64,000 bases of DNA from an uncultured Alphaproteobacteria bacterium (GTDB lineage: Bacteria > Pseudomonadota > Alphaproteobacteria > Rhodobacterales > Rhodobacteraceae): assembly GCA_902533625.1 (NCBI GenBank), contig CACAMI010000005.1, forward strand, positions 27,844 to 91,843. Direction: 5' to 3'. The notes under the pieces were generated by a model. It searched no databases. It worked only from the letters and a program-made list of their open reading frames with translations, and had not been told where the DNA came from. This document shows, in pieces, positions 36,480 to 45,215 of the stretch; the stretch's first letter is position 1, and every line of letters starts with the position of its first letter. A program made the position numbers and the translations under genes.

Positions 36480-37685
36480 ATGTACCTTAATAGGAGTAAA
36501 TATTTGAATAATTCTATTCTTCCTACTTATAATAGAAGTGATTTGTTTTTTGAGCGGGGGCAAGGTTCTTGGCTTGAGACAAAAGAAGGTGATTTATATT
36601 TAGACTTTGGGGCCGGTATAGCGGTAAATTCATTAGGTCACTGTCATCCCAAATTAGTAGAAACTCTAAAAAACCAAGCTGAAAAAATTTGGCATACGTC
36701 GAATTTACATAACATTATGCAGCAGAATGAGCTTGCAGATTTTTTGGTTGAGAACACCTTTGCGGAAAAAGTTTTTTTCACCAATTCAGGTGCTGAAAGT
36801 GTGGAATGTGCCATTAAAATGGCTAGAAAGCATTTCTATGATAAAGGTTTGGAGAAAAAAAATAGAATAATAACTTTGAATGGTTCTTTCCATGGTAGAA
36901 CTTTAGGTACTATAGCTGCAGCAGGTGAAGAGAAGTTAACAAAAGGATTTGGTCCTGATTTACAGGGATTTGATCAAGTGACTTCTAATAATATAACTGA
37001 AATTCTAGATTGCATAGATGATCAGACAGCAGCCATTCTGATGGAGCCTATTCAAGGTGAAGGTGGGATAAAAAGTCTTGAAACTAGTTATCTCAGAGAA
37101 GTAAGAGCAGTCTGTGATGAGAATGATATTTTATTGATTTTTGATGAAGTTCAGTGTGGAGTTGGTCGATCTGGAAGATTGTTTGCCCATGAAAAATATG
37201 ATGTCTTGCCAGATATAATGGCCATAGCAAAAGGTCTGGGTGGAGGATTTCCAATAGGGGCTTGCTTAGCAACTAATAAAGCAGCTAGTGGAATGACTAA
37301 GGGTACACACGGATCAACTTTTGGTGGAAACCCTTTAGCTTGTGCTGTAGCTAGATCCGTTTTGGATGAAATTACAAGTCCTGGTTTTTTGGAAGAAGTG
37401 CAACGGAAATCTAAAATTTTTATGCAAGAACTTTCAAGAATTCTAGATCAGTATTCAGACATTTTTGAAGAATTAAGAGGGGAGGGATTAATGCTAGGCC
37501 TCAAATGTAAAGTAGATAATATGGAATTAATAGAAACCGGATATGACCAAAAGCTCTTATTAATTCCTGCCGCAGACAATGTTATTCGCATTCTGCCCCC
37601 GTTAAATATTACCGATCAAGAGATTAGGGAAGGGATAAATAGAATAGAAACTATAGCTACTTCATTTCAAGAGAAAATCAAATAG
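36480..37685 (+). CDS. argD: Acetylornithine aminotransferase
   Basis: A class III PLP aminotransferase of arginine (and possibly lysine) synthesis. The 401-residue sequence has PTYNRSDLFFERGQGSWLET, FGAGIAVNSLGHCHP, NSGAESVECAIKMAR and the PLP Lys in IMAIAKGLGGGFPIGA near residue 253. The assignment is supported by argF starting 2 bases after its stop. It is in the same direction as the broken ABC permease upstream. Confidence 0.95.
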   Translation: MYLNRSKYLNNSILPTYNRSDLFFERGQGSWLETKEGDLYLDFGAGIAVNSLGHCHPKLVETLKNQAEKIWHTSNLHNIMQQNELADFLVENTFAEKVFFTNSGAESVECAIKMARKHFYDKGLEKKNRIITLNGSFHGRTLGTIAAAGEEKLTKGFGPDLQGFDQVTSNNITEILDCIDDQTAAILMEPIQGEGGIKSLETSYLREVRAVCDENDILLIFDEVQCGVGRSGRLFAHEKYDVLPDIMAIAKGLGGGFPIGACLATNKAASGMTKGTHGSTFGGNPLACAVARSVLDEITSPGFLEEVQRKSKIFMQELSRILDQYSDIFEELRGEGLMLGLKCKVDNMELIETGYDQKLLLIPAADNVIRILPPLNITDQEIREGINRIETIATSFQEKIK

Positions 37686-37687
37686 TC

Positions 37688-38620
37688 ATGAAAAATAATT
37701 TTCTTAATCTGAAAGACATTCATTTAAATGATTTAAGGGCAATACTTAATGAGGCTTTAAGAATAAAGGACCTACGAGTAAATTGTCTTAATGGCAAAAA
37801 GGATGAAGATAAAGTCCTAAGCGATGTCATAACAGCTTTGATATTTGAAAAGCCCTCGACGAGAACAAGATTTTCTTTTGACGTTGGCATAAGGCAGCTG
37901 GGAGGTGAAACAATAACAAGTTCTAGTGTGGATATGCATTTGGGAAAAAATGAAAATGTTTCAGATACCGCAAAAGTTTTGAGTAGATATGTTGACTTGG
38001 TGATGCTTAGAACTTTTGACGAAAAGATTTTATTTGAATTTTGTGAACATTCAGCTGTGCCGGTTATTAATGGTTTGACAGACCAAAGTCACCCCTGTCA
38101 AGTATTGGCCGATATTTTTACTTATGAAGAGAAAAGAGGTTCTATCTCGGGGAAAAAAGTAACTTGGGCTGGTGATGGTAATAATGTATGCAATAGCTAT
38201 TTGGAGGCAGCAGGTAAATTCGGATTTAATTTTTGTTTTTATGGCCCTCAAGTTTGCCTTCCCGATAGGAGCTTGATTGAAAGTGCAGAAAAATGTGGAG
38301 GTAAAGTATTAGTTACTGAGAATCCAGAGGAGGCATTTTATAATGCCGACTTAGTTGTAACAGACACATGGGTCTCAATGCATGAAATTGAAAAGAAACA
38401 AAAGAGAGAAGTGTTTTCTGCATTTCAGGTAACATCAAAAAAAATGTCTCTAGCAAAAAAAGATAGCATATTCTTACATTGCTTACCTGCCCATAGAGGA
38501 GAAGAAGTTACTGATGAAGTCATAGATGGTCCTAATTCGCAAGTTTTCGAAGCAGCAGAGAACCGACTTCATGTCCAAAAAGCAATAATTAAATGGGTGT
38601 TAAAAATATTAAACCCTTAA
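37688..38620 (+). CDS. argF: Ornithine carbamoyltransferase
   Basis: Forms citrulline from ornithine and carbamoyl phosphate. The 310-residue enzyme has the carbamoyl-phosphate motif FEKPSTRTRFSFDVG near residue 56, NGLTDQSHPCQVLADIFT near 128 and the ornithine-binding FLHCLPAHRGEEVTDEV near 263. It is immediately downstream of argD, as in many alphaproteobacteria. Confidence 0.97.
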   Translation: MKNNFLNLKDIHLNDLRAILNEALRIKDLRVNCLNGKKDEDKVLSDVITALIFEKPSTRTRFSFDVGIRQLGGETITSSSVDMHLGKNENVSDTAKVLSRYVDLVMLRTFDEKILFEFCEHSAVPVINGLTDQSHPCQVLADIFTYEEKRGSISGKKVTWAGDGNNVCNSYLEAAGKFGFNFCFYGPQVCLPDRSLIESAEKCGGKVLVTENPEEAFYNADLVVTDTWVSMHEIEKKQKREVFSAFQVTSKKMSLAKKDSIFLHCLPAHRGEEVTDEVIDGPNSQVFEAAENRLHVQKAIIKWVLKILNP

Positions 38621-38663
38621 ATTCTAATGAGCATAAAGCATAACTTCAATTTCATAATATTAA

Positions 38664-39866
38664 ATGCGAATAAAAGTACCAAAAGAAAAAAAATATGATG
38701 TTATTATCATTGGTGGCGCCATAATGGGTTCAGCGTCAGCATATTTTTTGTCTAAAAATTCTGATTATAATGGGAAGACGCTAGTTATTGATAAGGACCT
38801 CACCTTTGAATTTTCATCAACCGCTAGAACTAACAGTTGTATACGACAGCAGTTTTCTGAACCTATAAATGTGAAAATTTCTCAATTTTCTGCATCATTT
38901 ATATCTCGACTTAATAAGGATTATTTTAAATTTGGGCTTCCGACACAGATTAATTTAGATAATTTTGGATATTTGTATTTAGCAAATACTAAAAAGGCTG
39001 CTGATGTATTATATGCTAATCAATTAATGCAAAACTCCCTAGGTTCTGGGACCTATCTTTTGGAAAAGAAAGAAGCTTCTAAGGCTTTCCCTTTTATGAA
39101 TTTTTCAGACATTTTGCTCTGTAGCCATAATACAAAAGACGAAGGGTATTTCGATGGCCAGCTGCTCTTTGAATTTTTTAAGAATTATGCAGTGAGCCAT
39201 GGTGTTGAATATATCCAAGATGAAGTTATCGACGTTATATTGGAGGGCGGTTTAGTAAAAACAGTTATCCTTAAAGATGGAGAAGCCATTTCATGTGAAA
39301 ATTTAGTTAATTGTGCTGGGACAAATGCCAAAGGTATTTCAAAAATGGTTAATTGTGACCTACCAGTAGAAGCGAGGAAGAGATTTAGTTTTGTTTTTGA
39401 TTCTGAAGAAAAATTAGATAAAAAGGTGCCTTTGACAATCGATCCAAGTGGTATTCATTTTAGATCAGATGGAGAAAGGTTTCTTGCTGGATGTGGTCCA
39501 AGCGAAGATTTTCCAGTAGATCGAAGCGATTTCTCAATAGAAGAGAATATTTGGGAAGATAAAGTTTGGCCGGTTCTTGCAAATCGGATTTCTATTTTTG
39601 ATAGAATTAAACTAGTTAATTGGTGGGTTGGGCACTATGCCTTCAATACCTTTGACCAGAATGCCATAATTGGATCGCACCCAGATATAAAAAATTTCTT
39701 CTTTTTGAATGGGTTTTCTGGACATGGTTTGCAGCAATCACCTGCAATGGGAAGGGGAATATCTGAATTGATAATTTATAATGAATTCCGTACTCTGGAT
39801 TTAAGCACTTTGGAGTTTGAAAGAATCCGTAAAAATGAAAGAGTGCTTGAAAAGTCTATCATATAA
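38664..39866 (+). CDS. DAO-family FAD-dependent oxidoreductase
   Basis: A 400-residue flavoprotein of the glycine/D-amino-acid oxidase fold. The FAD-binding motif DVIIIGGAIMGSASAYFLS is at residues 12–30 and the C-terminal signature is FFLNGFSGHGLQQSPAMGRG. The closest architectures are sarcosine/dimethylglycine dehydrogenase-like and FOXRED1-like proteins. The following epimerase-like gene starts 15 bases after its stop, suggesting a two-gene unit. It probably oxidises an N-methyl amine or amino acid; substrate unknown. Confidence 0.85.
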   Translation: MRIKVPKEKKYDVIIIGGAIMGSASAYFLSKNSDYNGKTLVIDKDLTFEFSSTARTNSCIRQQFSEPINVKISQFSASFISRLNKDYFKFGLPTQINLDNFGYLYLANTKKAADVLYANQLMQNSLGSGTYLLEKKEASKAFPFMNFSDILLCSHNTKDEGYFDGQLLFEFFKNYAVSHGVEYIQDEVIDVILEGGLVKTVILKDGEAISCENLVNCAGTNAKGISKMVNCDLPVEARKRFSFVFDSEEKLDKKVPLTIDPSGIHFRSDGERFLAGCGPSEDFPVDRSDFSIEENIWEDKVWPVLANRISIFDRIKLVNWWVGHYAFNTFDQNAIIGSHPDIKNFFFLNGFSGHGLQQSPAMGRGISELIIYNEFRTLDLSTLEFERIRKNERVLEKSII

Positions 39867-39881
39867 TTTAAGGAGATTTTT

Positions 39882-40724
39882 ATGCTAAAAAAGATTTTAT
39901 TAACTGGTGCAGGGGGCAGGCTAGGGTCTTATCTTAGGGAACCTTTAACAAAAATGGCAAATGAACTTGTATCAATAGATATAAAATCTGAAATAGGATC
40001 TTTATATGATAAGGAAACTTTTAAACAAATAGATTTACAAGATTTTTCGGCGATCAAAGAAGTGTCAAAAGGGGTAGATGTAATCGTCCACTTTGGTGCA
40101 ATTGTCGATGAGGCGCCCTTCCCGAAATTATTGGGGCCAAACTTTATAGGATCTTATAATATTTGGGAGGCCGGATATCTTAACAATGTTAAAAGAATAA
40201 TTTATGCTTCTTCTATTCATGCAGTTGGCATGTATCCTAAAAATGAATTTATTGATACAGAAGTACCACATAGGCCAGACACGTTTTACGGCTTGGCTAA
40301 ATGCTTTACTGAGGACCTGGGGAAAATGTATTTTGAAAAATGCGGATTAGAATCTGTCCACCTTAGAATCTTATCCTGTGCTAAGGTTAGTAATTCTCGT
40401 GCCTTAGGTACCTGGCTGTCATACGACGACTTGGTGCATTTGGTGAATAGGGCGATTGACACACCGGTGACGGGATTTAAAATTGTGTATGGAGTGTCAA
40501 ACAATGATCGGAGTCCAGTTGATAATAGTTCAGCAAGTTTTCTTGGTTATCGTCCAAGAGACAATGCAGAAAGATTCGCCAAAGAAATTCTCAACGGTAC
40601 TTACCCAGAAAATCCTGGTAGCCCAGAGGTAGCTCTGCACGGTGGTCCTTTTGCCGCAACAAATTTGGGTGAGAGTGGAATTGGAGGTTTTGGTATCATA
40701 GATGAATCAAAGACCAAAGATTAG
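39882..40724 (+). CDS. NAD-dependent epimerase/dehydratase, uronate dehydrogenase-like
   Basis: A 280-residue extended SDR. The Rossmann motif TGAGGRLGSYLRE lies near residue 8, VDVIVHFGAIVDE follows, and the active-site YGLAK (YxxxK) is near residue 131 with Ser in YASSIHAVG. Length and the region WLSYDDLVHLVNRAI fit uronate (hexuronic acid) dehydrogenases, which oxidise galacturonate or glucuronate to the lactone. AAGGAGA precedes the ATG. The stop overlaps the convergent secreted hypothetical gene by 4 bases. The uronate role is inferred from overall similarity. Confidence 0.8.
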   Translation: MLKKILLTGAGGRLGSYLREPLTKMANELVSIDIKSEIGSLYDKETFKQIDLQDFSAIKEVSKGVDVIVHFGAIVDEAPFPKLLGPNFIGSYNIWEAGYLNNVKRIIYASSIHAVGMYPKNEFIDTEVPHRPDTFYGLAKCFTEDLGKMYFEKCGLESVHLRILSCAKVSNSRALGTWLSYDDLVHLVNRAIDTPVTGFKIVYGVSNNDRSPVDNSSASFLGYRPRDNAERFAKEILNGTYPENPGSPEVALHGGPFAATNLGESGIGGFGIIDESKTKD

Positions 40725-41281
40725 TCATCTTCTTTGGGTTCCTCTTCTTTTGGTTCTTGTCCAAATTCAAAGAAAAAAGTAGGAGGATAACGGCCATCAT
40801 TTTTCTCAGACGTGCTAGTGAACAGTTCGTCAAGTTTTCTCAAATCTGAAAAAAGACGTCTATTTTTTGTAATGAGAGATTCATCTAACCCCATCTTAAA
40901 ACTAATCATTTTGGAGTTAATTTGATATTCAGATCCAAAATCTTTCTGCTGATTTCCTGAAAATGAAAAAGTTCCTGAAATAAAGCATAGATTTTTGCAG
41001 GCCCTAAAGGATATTAACTGCCCTTGGTCCAATTCAACATCGGTATAAATAAACTTTGTATAGCCATAATTTCTTCTTGGCAGATGAATTATAGCCTTCG
41101 AGTCGTTAATTAATACAAGGCGTCCAGTCAATTCATACATTCGATTATTCCACTCATAAAATTCATATTCGAATGATTGTCTTTCCTCAGCAATATTGTA
41201 TTCGTCCGAATATCCTGATGAAGTAATAAAAAGGCCCAGAAAAACCCAAGTGGAGATAAAAATATGGATGTAAGTTTTCAT
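40721..41281 (-). CDS. Secreted protein of unknown function
   Basis: A 186-residue protein I do not recognise. It begins with a hydrophobic signal peptide (YIHIFISTWVFLGLFITSSG) followed by a mixed-strand body rich in aromatic residues. A Cys pair (FRACKNLCFISGTFSF) suggests a periplasmic disulfide. The C-terminus is acidic and low-complexity (EPKEEEPKEDD). The amidase gene (41301–42728) lies just upstream in the same orientation with about 20 bases between, so the two could be co-transcribed. Confidence 0.6.
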   Translation of the reverse strand: MKTYIHIFISTWVFLGLFITSSGYSDEYNIAEERQSFEYEFYEWNNRMYELTGRLVLINDSKAIIHLPRRNYGYTKFIYTDVELDQGQLISFRACKNLCFISGTFSFSGNQQKDFGSEYQINSKMISFKMGLDESLITKNRRLFSDLRKLDELFTSTSEKNDGRYPPTFFFEFGQEPKEEEPKEDD

Positions 41282-41300
41282 AAATTTTCTATGACGCTTT

Positions 41301-42728
41301 TTAATTTAGATTGGGACGTATTTTGTCCGTATTAGTCGTATTGCTGTAAGTTTCTGCTAAACTTAATATTTCTATATCTGAGTACGGCTTTCCAAAAATT
41401 TGTAAACCAGTTGGTACTCCGTATTCATTTAATCCACATGGCAAAGAGATGCAAGGCAAACCAAGCAGAGAAACAAGTATTACGACTTCCATCCACCTAT
41501 GATAAGTATCCAAAGCTCGTCCATTTATTTCTTGGGGGTATTTAAAATTTACGTCAAATGGAAATACTGCAGCACTAGGAAGGGCAAGATAATCATAGTT
41601 TAAGAATAGCTCATCCAATGTATTTTTTATTTTTATCTGTAAATGTTTAGCTTCTTGAATTTGCAAGTCGTCAATCTGATTAGCCTTTTGAATTTCCCAT
41701 ATTATTTCTTTTTTTAGAAGGAGCTTGTTTTCTCTCATATTAAATTTTGAACTAAGGCCATCCTTTAGAGACATACTTCTCAGTGTGGTCCAAGATTCCC
41801 ACAATTCTGCCGAGCTTAGTTTCGATTTTACCGAAGATACTTTTGCTCCACAAAAAGAAACAGTATTTAAACAATCTTTACACAAATCTAGAATTCCATC
41901 CTCGAAAGGGTATTGATTTATCAAATCTTCTATCCAGCCAATTCTTATTTCTTTACAAGAAATAGATTTAATGGCTTTTGCCTTTTCCTTTATATCAGAC
42001 GATATTTTTCCAAGCCAGTTAGAGCCGGAAATCACGTGTAGTAGATAGCCCAGATCCTTAGGTGTCTTAGCCATTGGTCCAGCAGTAGAAAGACGATCAG
42101 AGACGTTTAGATCTTCTTGTTCATTGGGCACAAGTCCTACCGTTGGTCTGAATCCATAAATATTATTGAATGCGGCCGGATTTCTTAATGAACCCATCAT
42201 ATCTGATCCATCTGCGAGTGGAATAAAATTAGCAGCAATTGCGGAAGCTGCTCCTCCGCTTGACCCACCTGCAGATAGTTTTTTGTCATATGGGTTGCGA
42301 GTTGAACCAAAGATAGAATTAAATGTATGCGAGCCTACACCAAACTCAGGTGTATTGGTCTTTCCTATTAATATCGCGCCTGATGACCGAATTCTTTCTG
42401 CAATTTTTCCATCTTGTTTTGGAATGTTTTGTTCAAATATTTTAGATCCATAAGTTGTCCTAATGCCTTTAGTGTCTTCAAGATCTTTAATAGCAATAGG
42501 TATTCCTAGCAAAGGTTTCCTCTTTATTTCTTTGAAGTCCATACTATCTATTTTATTAGCCTGTTCGAGCAACTGGTCGGACGGCACCTGGGAGACAATA
42601 GCATTTATATCTCCGTTGTGTTTTTTTATATTTTCCAGATATGAAGATAATACATCTTCAGCTTTTAGCTCCTTATTTTGAATTAATGAGCTAATTTCAC
42701 AAACATTTAAATTAAAAATTTCAGACAC
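41301..42728 (-). CDS. Amidase-signature family amidase
   Basis: A 475-residue amide hydrolase with the complete Ser-cisSer-Lys triad: Lys in GIPIAIKDLEDTKG near residue 77, the cis-Ser in SAGGSSGGAASAIA near 153 and the nucleophile region PLADGSDMMGSLRNPAAF near 172. C-terminal PCGLNEYGVPTGLQIFGKPY is typical of the family. GatB and GatC are absent, so it is a catabolic or detoxifying amidase rather than GatA. Cytoplasmic; substrate unknown. Confidence 0.92.
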   Translation of the reverse strand: MSEIFNLNVCEISSLIQNKELKAEDVLSSYLENIKKHNGDINAIVSQVPSDQLLEQANKIDSMDFKEIKRKPLLGIPIAIKDLEDTKGIRTTYGSKIFEQNIPKQDGKIAERIRSSGAILIGKTNTPEFGVGSHTFNSIFGSTRNPYDKKLSAGGSSGGAASAIAANFIPLADGSDMMGSLRNPAAFNNIYGFRPTVGLVPNEQEDLNVSDRLSTAGPMAKTPKDLGYLLHVISGSNWLGKISSDIKEKAKAIKSISCKEIRIGWIEDLINQYPFEDGILDLCKDCLNTVSFCGAKVSSVKSKLSSAELWESWTTLRSMSLKDGLSSKFNMRENKLLLKKEIIWEIQKANQIDDLQIQEAKHLQIKIKNTLDELFLNYDYLALPSAAVFPFDVNFKYPQEINGRALDTYHRWMEVVILVSLLGLPCISLPCGLNEYGVPTGLQIFGKPYSDIEILSLAETYSNTTNTDKIRPNLN

Positions 42729-42795
42729 ATTAACCCCTTTTCAGAAATCTCATTGTATAGAAAATTAGGATTCTGAAAAGATGGTTTAAGAATAA

Positions 42796-43215
42796 TTAGG
42801 TTGTTTTCTTTGCTCTATTGAAATTTGCCAAATTTTCGAATTTAGGAATATTAATTGGGTCATCTTTTTCAGAAAAGAAAAACTCCTTGGTAAATTCACT
42901 AATCAGATTAATTTCTTTTGATTTCACCTCAAAATCTTCGCTTTCAGGCAGGTTTCTAGATTGAATGGCCTCTGTGAGTTTTAGCTGAAAAAGTTTTAAC
43001 TCTAGAGATTGCTTTCTATATTCAAGAAGGCCTTTGCTTTTTTTAAAAAAATCTGGTCCTGAAGACGGCGTAGCTCGTTGCTCCAATCTGGAAGCAGATA
43101 CAGTACTATTTAATTTAGGTTCCATCTCTTCTATGAGTGAGCTTAAAATAGATATAGTCCTATACAAATATAGCAGTGAGTTATCACAAAGTGTATTTAT
43201 TTCATTTTCTCTCAT
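42796..43215 (-). CDS. Protein of unknown function, largely helical
   Basis: A 139-residue product I cannot assign. No signal peptide or membrane helix is seen. It is mostly polar and predicted helical, with an N-terminal helix (LLYLYRTISILSSLIEEMEP) and a Lys/Glu-rich middle. The frame is clean, the ATG is at 43215, and codon use matches the neighbours. It lies upstream of the amidase in the same orientation and is divergent from bactofilin. Confidence 0.55.
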   Translation of the reverse strand: MRENEINTLCDNSLLYLYRTISILSSLIEEMEPKLNSTVSASRLEQRATPSSGPDFFKKSKGLLEYRKQSLELKLFQLKLTEAIQSRNLPESEDFEVKSKEINLISEFTKEFFFSEKDDPINIPKFENLANFNRAKKTT

Positions 43216-43232
43216 AAATATTTTCCTTCTTT

Positions 43233-43255
43233 AGCGCTTGAACTTTTGAAGCGCT
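43233..43255. promoter_or_regulatory. Inverted repeat in the divergent region upstream of bactofilin
   Basis: Perfect 7-base arms agcgctt (43233–43239) and aagcgct (43249–43255) flank a 9-base spacer. It lies 17 bases upstream of the minus-strand gene ending at 42796 and about 200 bases upstream of bactofilin. No T-tract follows, so an operator is more likely than a terminator. The binding protein is unknown. Confidence 0.35.
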
Positions 43256-43459
43256 TAATTAACCGAATCGCTGAATTTTAGCACGTTAAGTTTTATTCAA
43301 AAGATATATGTGGAAAAACTGCAAATTTTATGCCGCTCTTCTCGAGTCAAATTAATTTAGTTCAATTTTATCCATAAGAAATCTAAGTATTCAAAGTTAT
43401 GTTGTAATTATAGGATAATTTTGATATCTGTTGATGGTTAAATTATAAGGAAAAGATCT

Positions 43460-43849
43460 GTGGCACAAATAGGATTAAAAGCTGTTGAAAGTGATGATAA
43501 AGCAGAAGATGAACATATTGTTGCAAAAGGCAGGCCATCAATTATTCGTGAAGGTCTAAAAATCAGTGGAAATATTAGAAGTAAGAGCAAGATTGAAGTT
43601 GAGGGTTTTGTAAAGGGAAGTATAACAGCACCGGAAGTAGTTAGTGCACACGGTAGTAGAGTTGCTGGACCCATTAGGGCGGACAATTTGTTTGTGGCAG
43701 GACATGTTGTTGGGAAAATATATGCTAAACAAGCTCGTTTTGGTGAAACATCAAGGATTGAAGGTGATGTCAATTACGAAAAAGTGATAATTGATGAAGG
43801 TACAACTTTTGATGGAAAGGTGTCTTTCAAGCGTTTGAAGAAGACATAG
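43460..43849 (+). CDS. Bactofilin (polymer-forming cytoskeletal protein)
   Basis: A 129-residue bactofilin with a short disordered N-terminus and a beta-helical core: ISGNIRSKSKIEVEGFVKGS, VAGPIRADNLFVAGHVVGKI and RFGETSRIEGDVNYEKVIID, each turn with the family's hydrophobic/Gly periodicity. Bactofilins self-assemble on the membrane without nucleotide and guide local peptidoglycan synthesis. Start is GTG at 43460 with an AAGGAAAAG stretch upstream. No M23 peptidase partner is adjacent. Confidence 0.93.
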   Translation: MAQIGLKAVESDDKAEDEHIVAKGRPSIIREGLKISGNIRSKSKIEVEGFVKGSITAPEVVSAHGSRVAGPIRADNLFVAGHVVGKIYAKQARFGETSRIEGDVNYEKVIIDEGTTFDGKVSFKRLKKT

Positions 43850-43909
43850 TAAATCCGACAACACAATATATAGAAAAGATTTTAAAGAGTCCTTGAGGTT
43901 ATCATTTTT

Positions 43910-45202
43910 GTGAACGATATAGAAAAATTGCCTGAGGGTACTCACACCATTGCTATTGGCTTTGGTGATCTTAACGGAATAATGAGAGGTAAGCGTATCC
44001 CTGCAACGAATTGGGAAAATGTTTGCAAAAACGGTACTGCTATTTGCTTGTCTGCTTTAGTCTACGACATGACATGTGATGTTTGGGATACACCGATAGC
44101 AAATAATGACAACGGATACCCAGATATGCATATCTTCCCTTCCACAAAGCCGTTGGCGTTACCTTGGGAACCGGGAGTAGCAATTTCATTTGCTAGAATA
44201 GAGGGTATGGATCATAAACCAGTATCTGTAGATGCTCGTAAGGTTTTGGAGCGGCAAGTAGTGAGAGCTAAGAAGCTAGGTTATGATATAAAAGTTGGAA
44301 CTGAACTAGAGTTTTTCTTGCTTGATCCAGAAACTAAAAAGCCTAAAGACAAGGGTATACAGGTATATTCTTTGGAGAGAGCGTCTGAGCTTGAACATGT
44401 TTTAGGACCGATTAGGAGACATTTATCAGAATGCGATATACCAATAGAACAATCTAATCCTGAATATGCATCAGGACAGGTTGAGGTCAATATTAGATAT
44501 GATGATCCATTAGTTTCTGCTGACCGAGTAGTAATGTTTAGATCATTAGTAAAGCAAATAGCTCATCAGAAGGGTTACATTGCCACTTTTATGCCTAAGC
44601 CAATACTTAATGAGTCTGGGAGTGGATTTCATTGCCATTACTCACTTTGGAAGGGTAAAAAAAATATTTTTTCTGATAGTGGAAAATTTAGTCAAGAGGG
44701 TAAATATTTTATTGGAGGAATCCAAAAGCGCATTTGCGAGTCAACTATTTGTGGAAGTATGAATGTAAACGGTTATAGGAGAAAGGAACTTTATTCCTTT
44801 TGCCCAACTAATAACACCTGGGGATTTGATAATAGATCTACGGCATTAAGGGTCATAGAAGGTTCTGATAGTTCTACAAGGTTTGAAAAGAGAGATGCAG
44901 GAGCCGACTGCAACCCTTATCTAAGGATTGCGACTGACATTGCAAGTGGGTTAGATGGGTTAGAAGCCAAAACTGAACCTTCTAAAGTGACAGTTGGTGA
45001 CGCTTATAAAGACAAGAAGTCTCCTAAGTTGCCGGATAATATATCTGACGCTATTAATTTGGCTAAGGGGTCAAAATGGTTGAAAGAGGTTCTGGGTGAT
45101 GACATGCTGTTACTTTGTGTCCAGCAATGTGAAAGAGAACTAAATTTCTTTAGTCAACAAATAACTGAAGTTGAGACAGATAGATATTTGGCTAACTTAT
45201 AA
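43910..45202 (+). CDS. Glutamine-synthetase-family ligase (gamma-glutamyl-amine type), copy 1
   Basis: A 430-residue GS fold enzyme, shorter than nitrogen-assimilating GlnA. The beta-grasp N-terminus has IAIGFGDLNGIMRGKRIPAT. Metal/ATP motifs are VGTELEFFL near 128, ESGSGFHCHYSLW near 237 and FEKRDAGADCNPYLRIA near 335. The set of ligands looks complete, so it is probably active. The GlnA adenylylation Tyr loop is not seen. Homologues of this group (PuuA, IpuC, AtdA1) join glutamate to an amine. Start is GTG at 43910. It is convergent with the second GS-like gene. Confidence 0.88.
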   Translation: MNDIEKLPEGTHTIAIGFGDLNGIMRGKRIPATNWENVCKNGTAICLSALVYDMTCDVWDTPIANNDNGYPDMHIFPSTKPLALPWEPGVAISFARIEGMDHKPVSVDARKVLERQVVRAKKLGYDIKVGTELEFFLLDPETKKPKDKGIQVYSLERASELEHVLGPIRRHLSECDIPIEQSNPEYASGQVEVNIRYDDPLVSADRVVMFRSLVKQIAHQKGYIATFMPKPILNESGSGFHCHYSLWKGKKNIFSDSGKFSQEGKYFIGGIQKRICESTICGSMNVNGYRRKELYSFCPTNNTWGFDNRSTALRVIEGSDSSTRFEKRDAGADCNPYLRIATDIASGLDGLEAKTEPSKVTVGDAYKDKKSPKLPDNISDAINLAKGSKWLKEVLGDDMLLLCVQQCERELNFFSQQITEVETDRYLANL

Positions 45203-45215
45203 TTGTAAAATTAAG

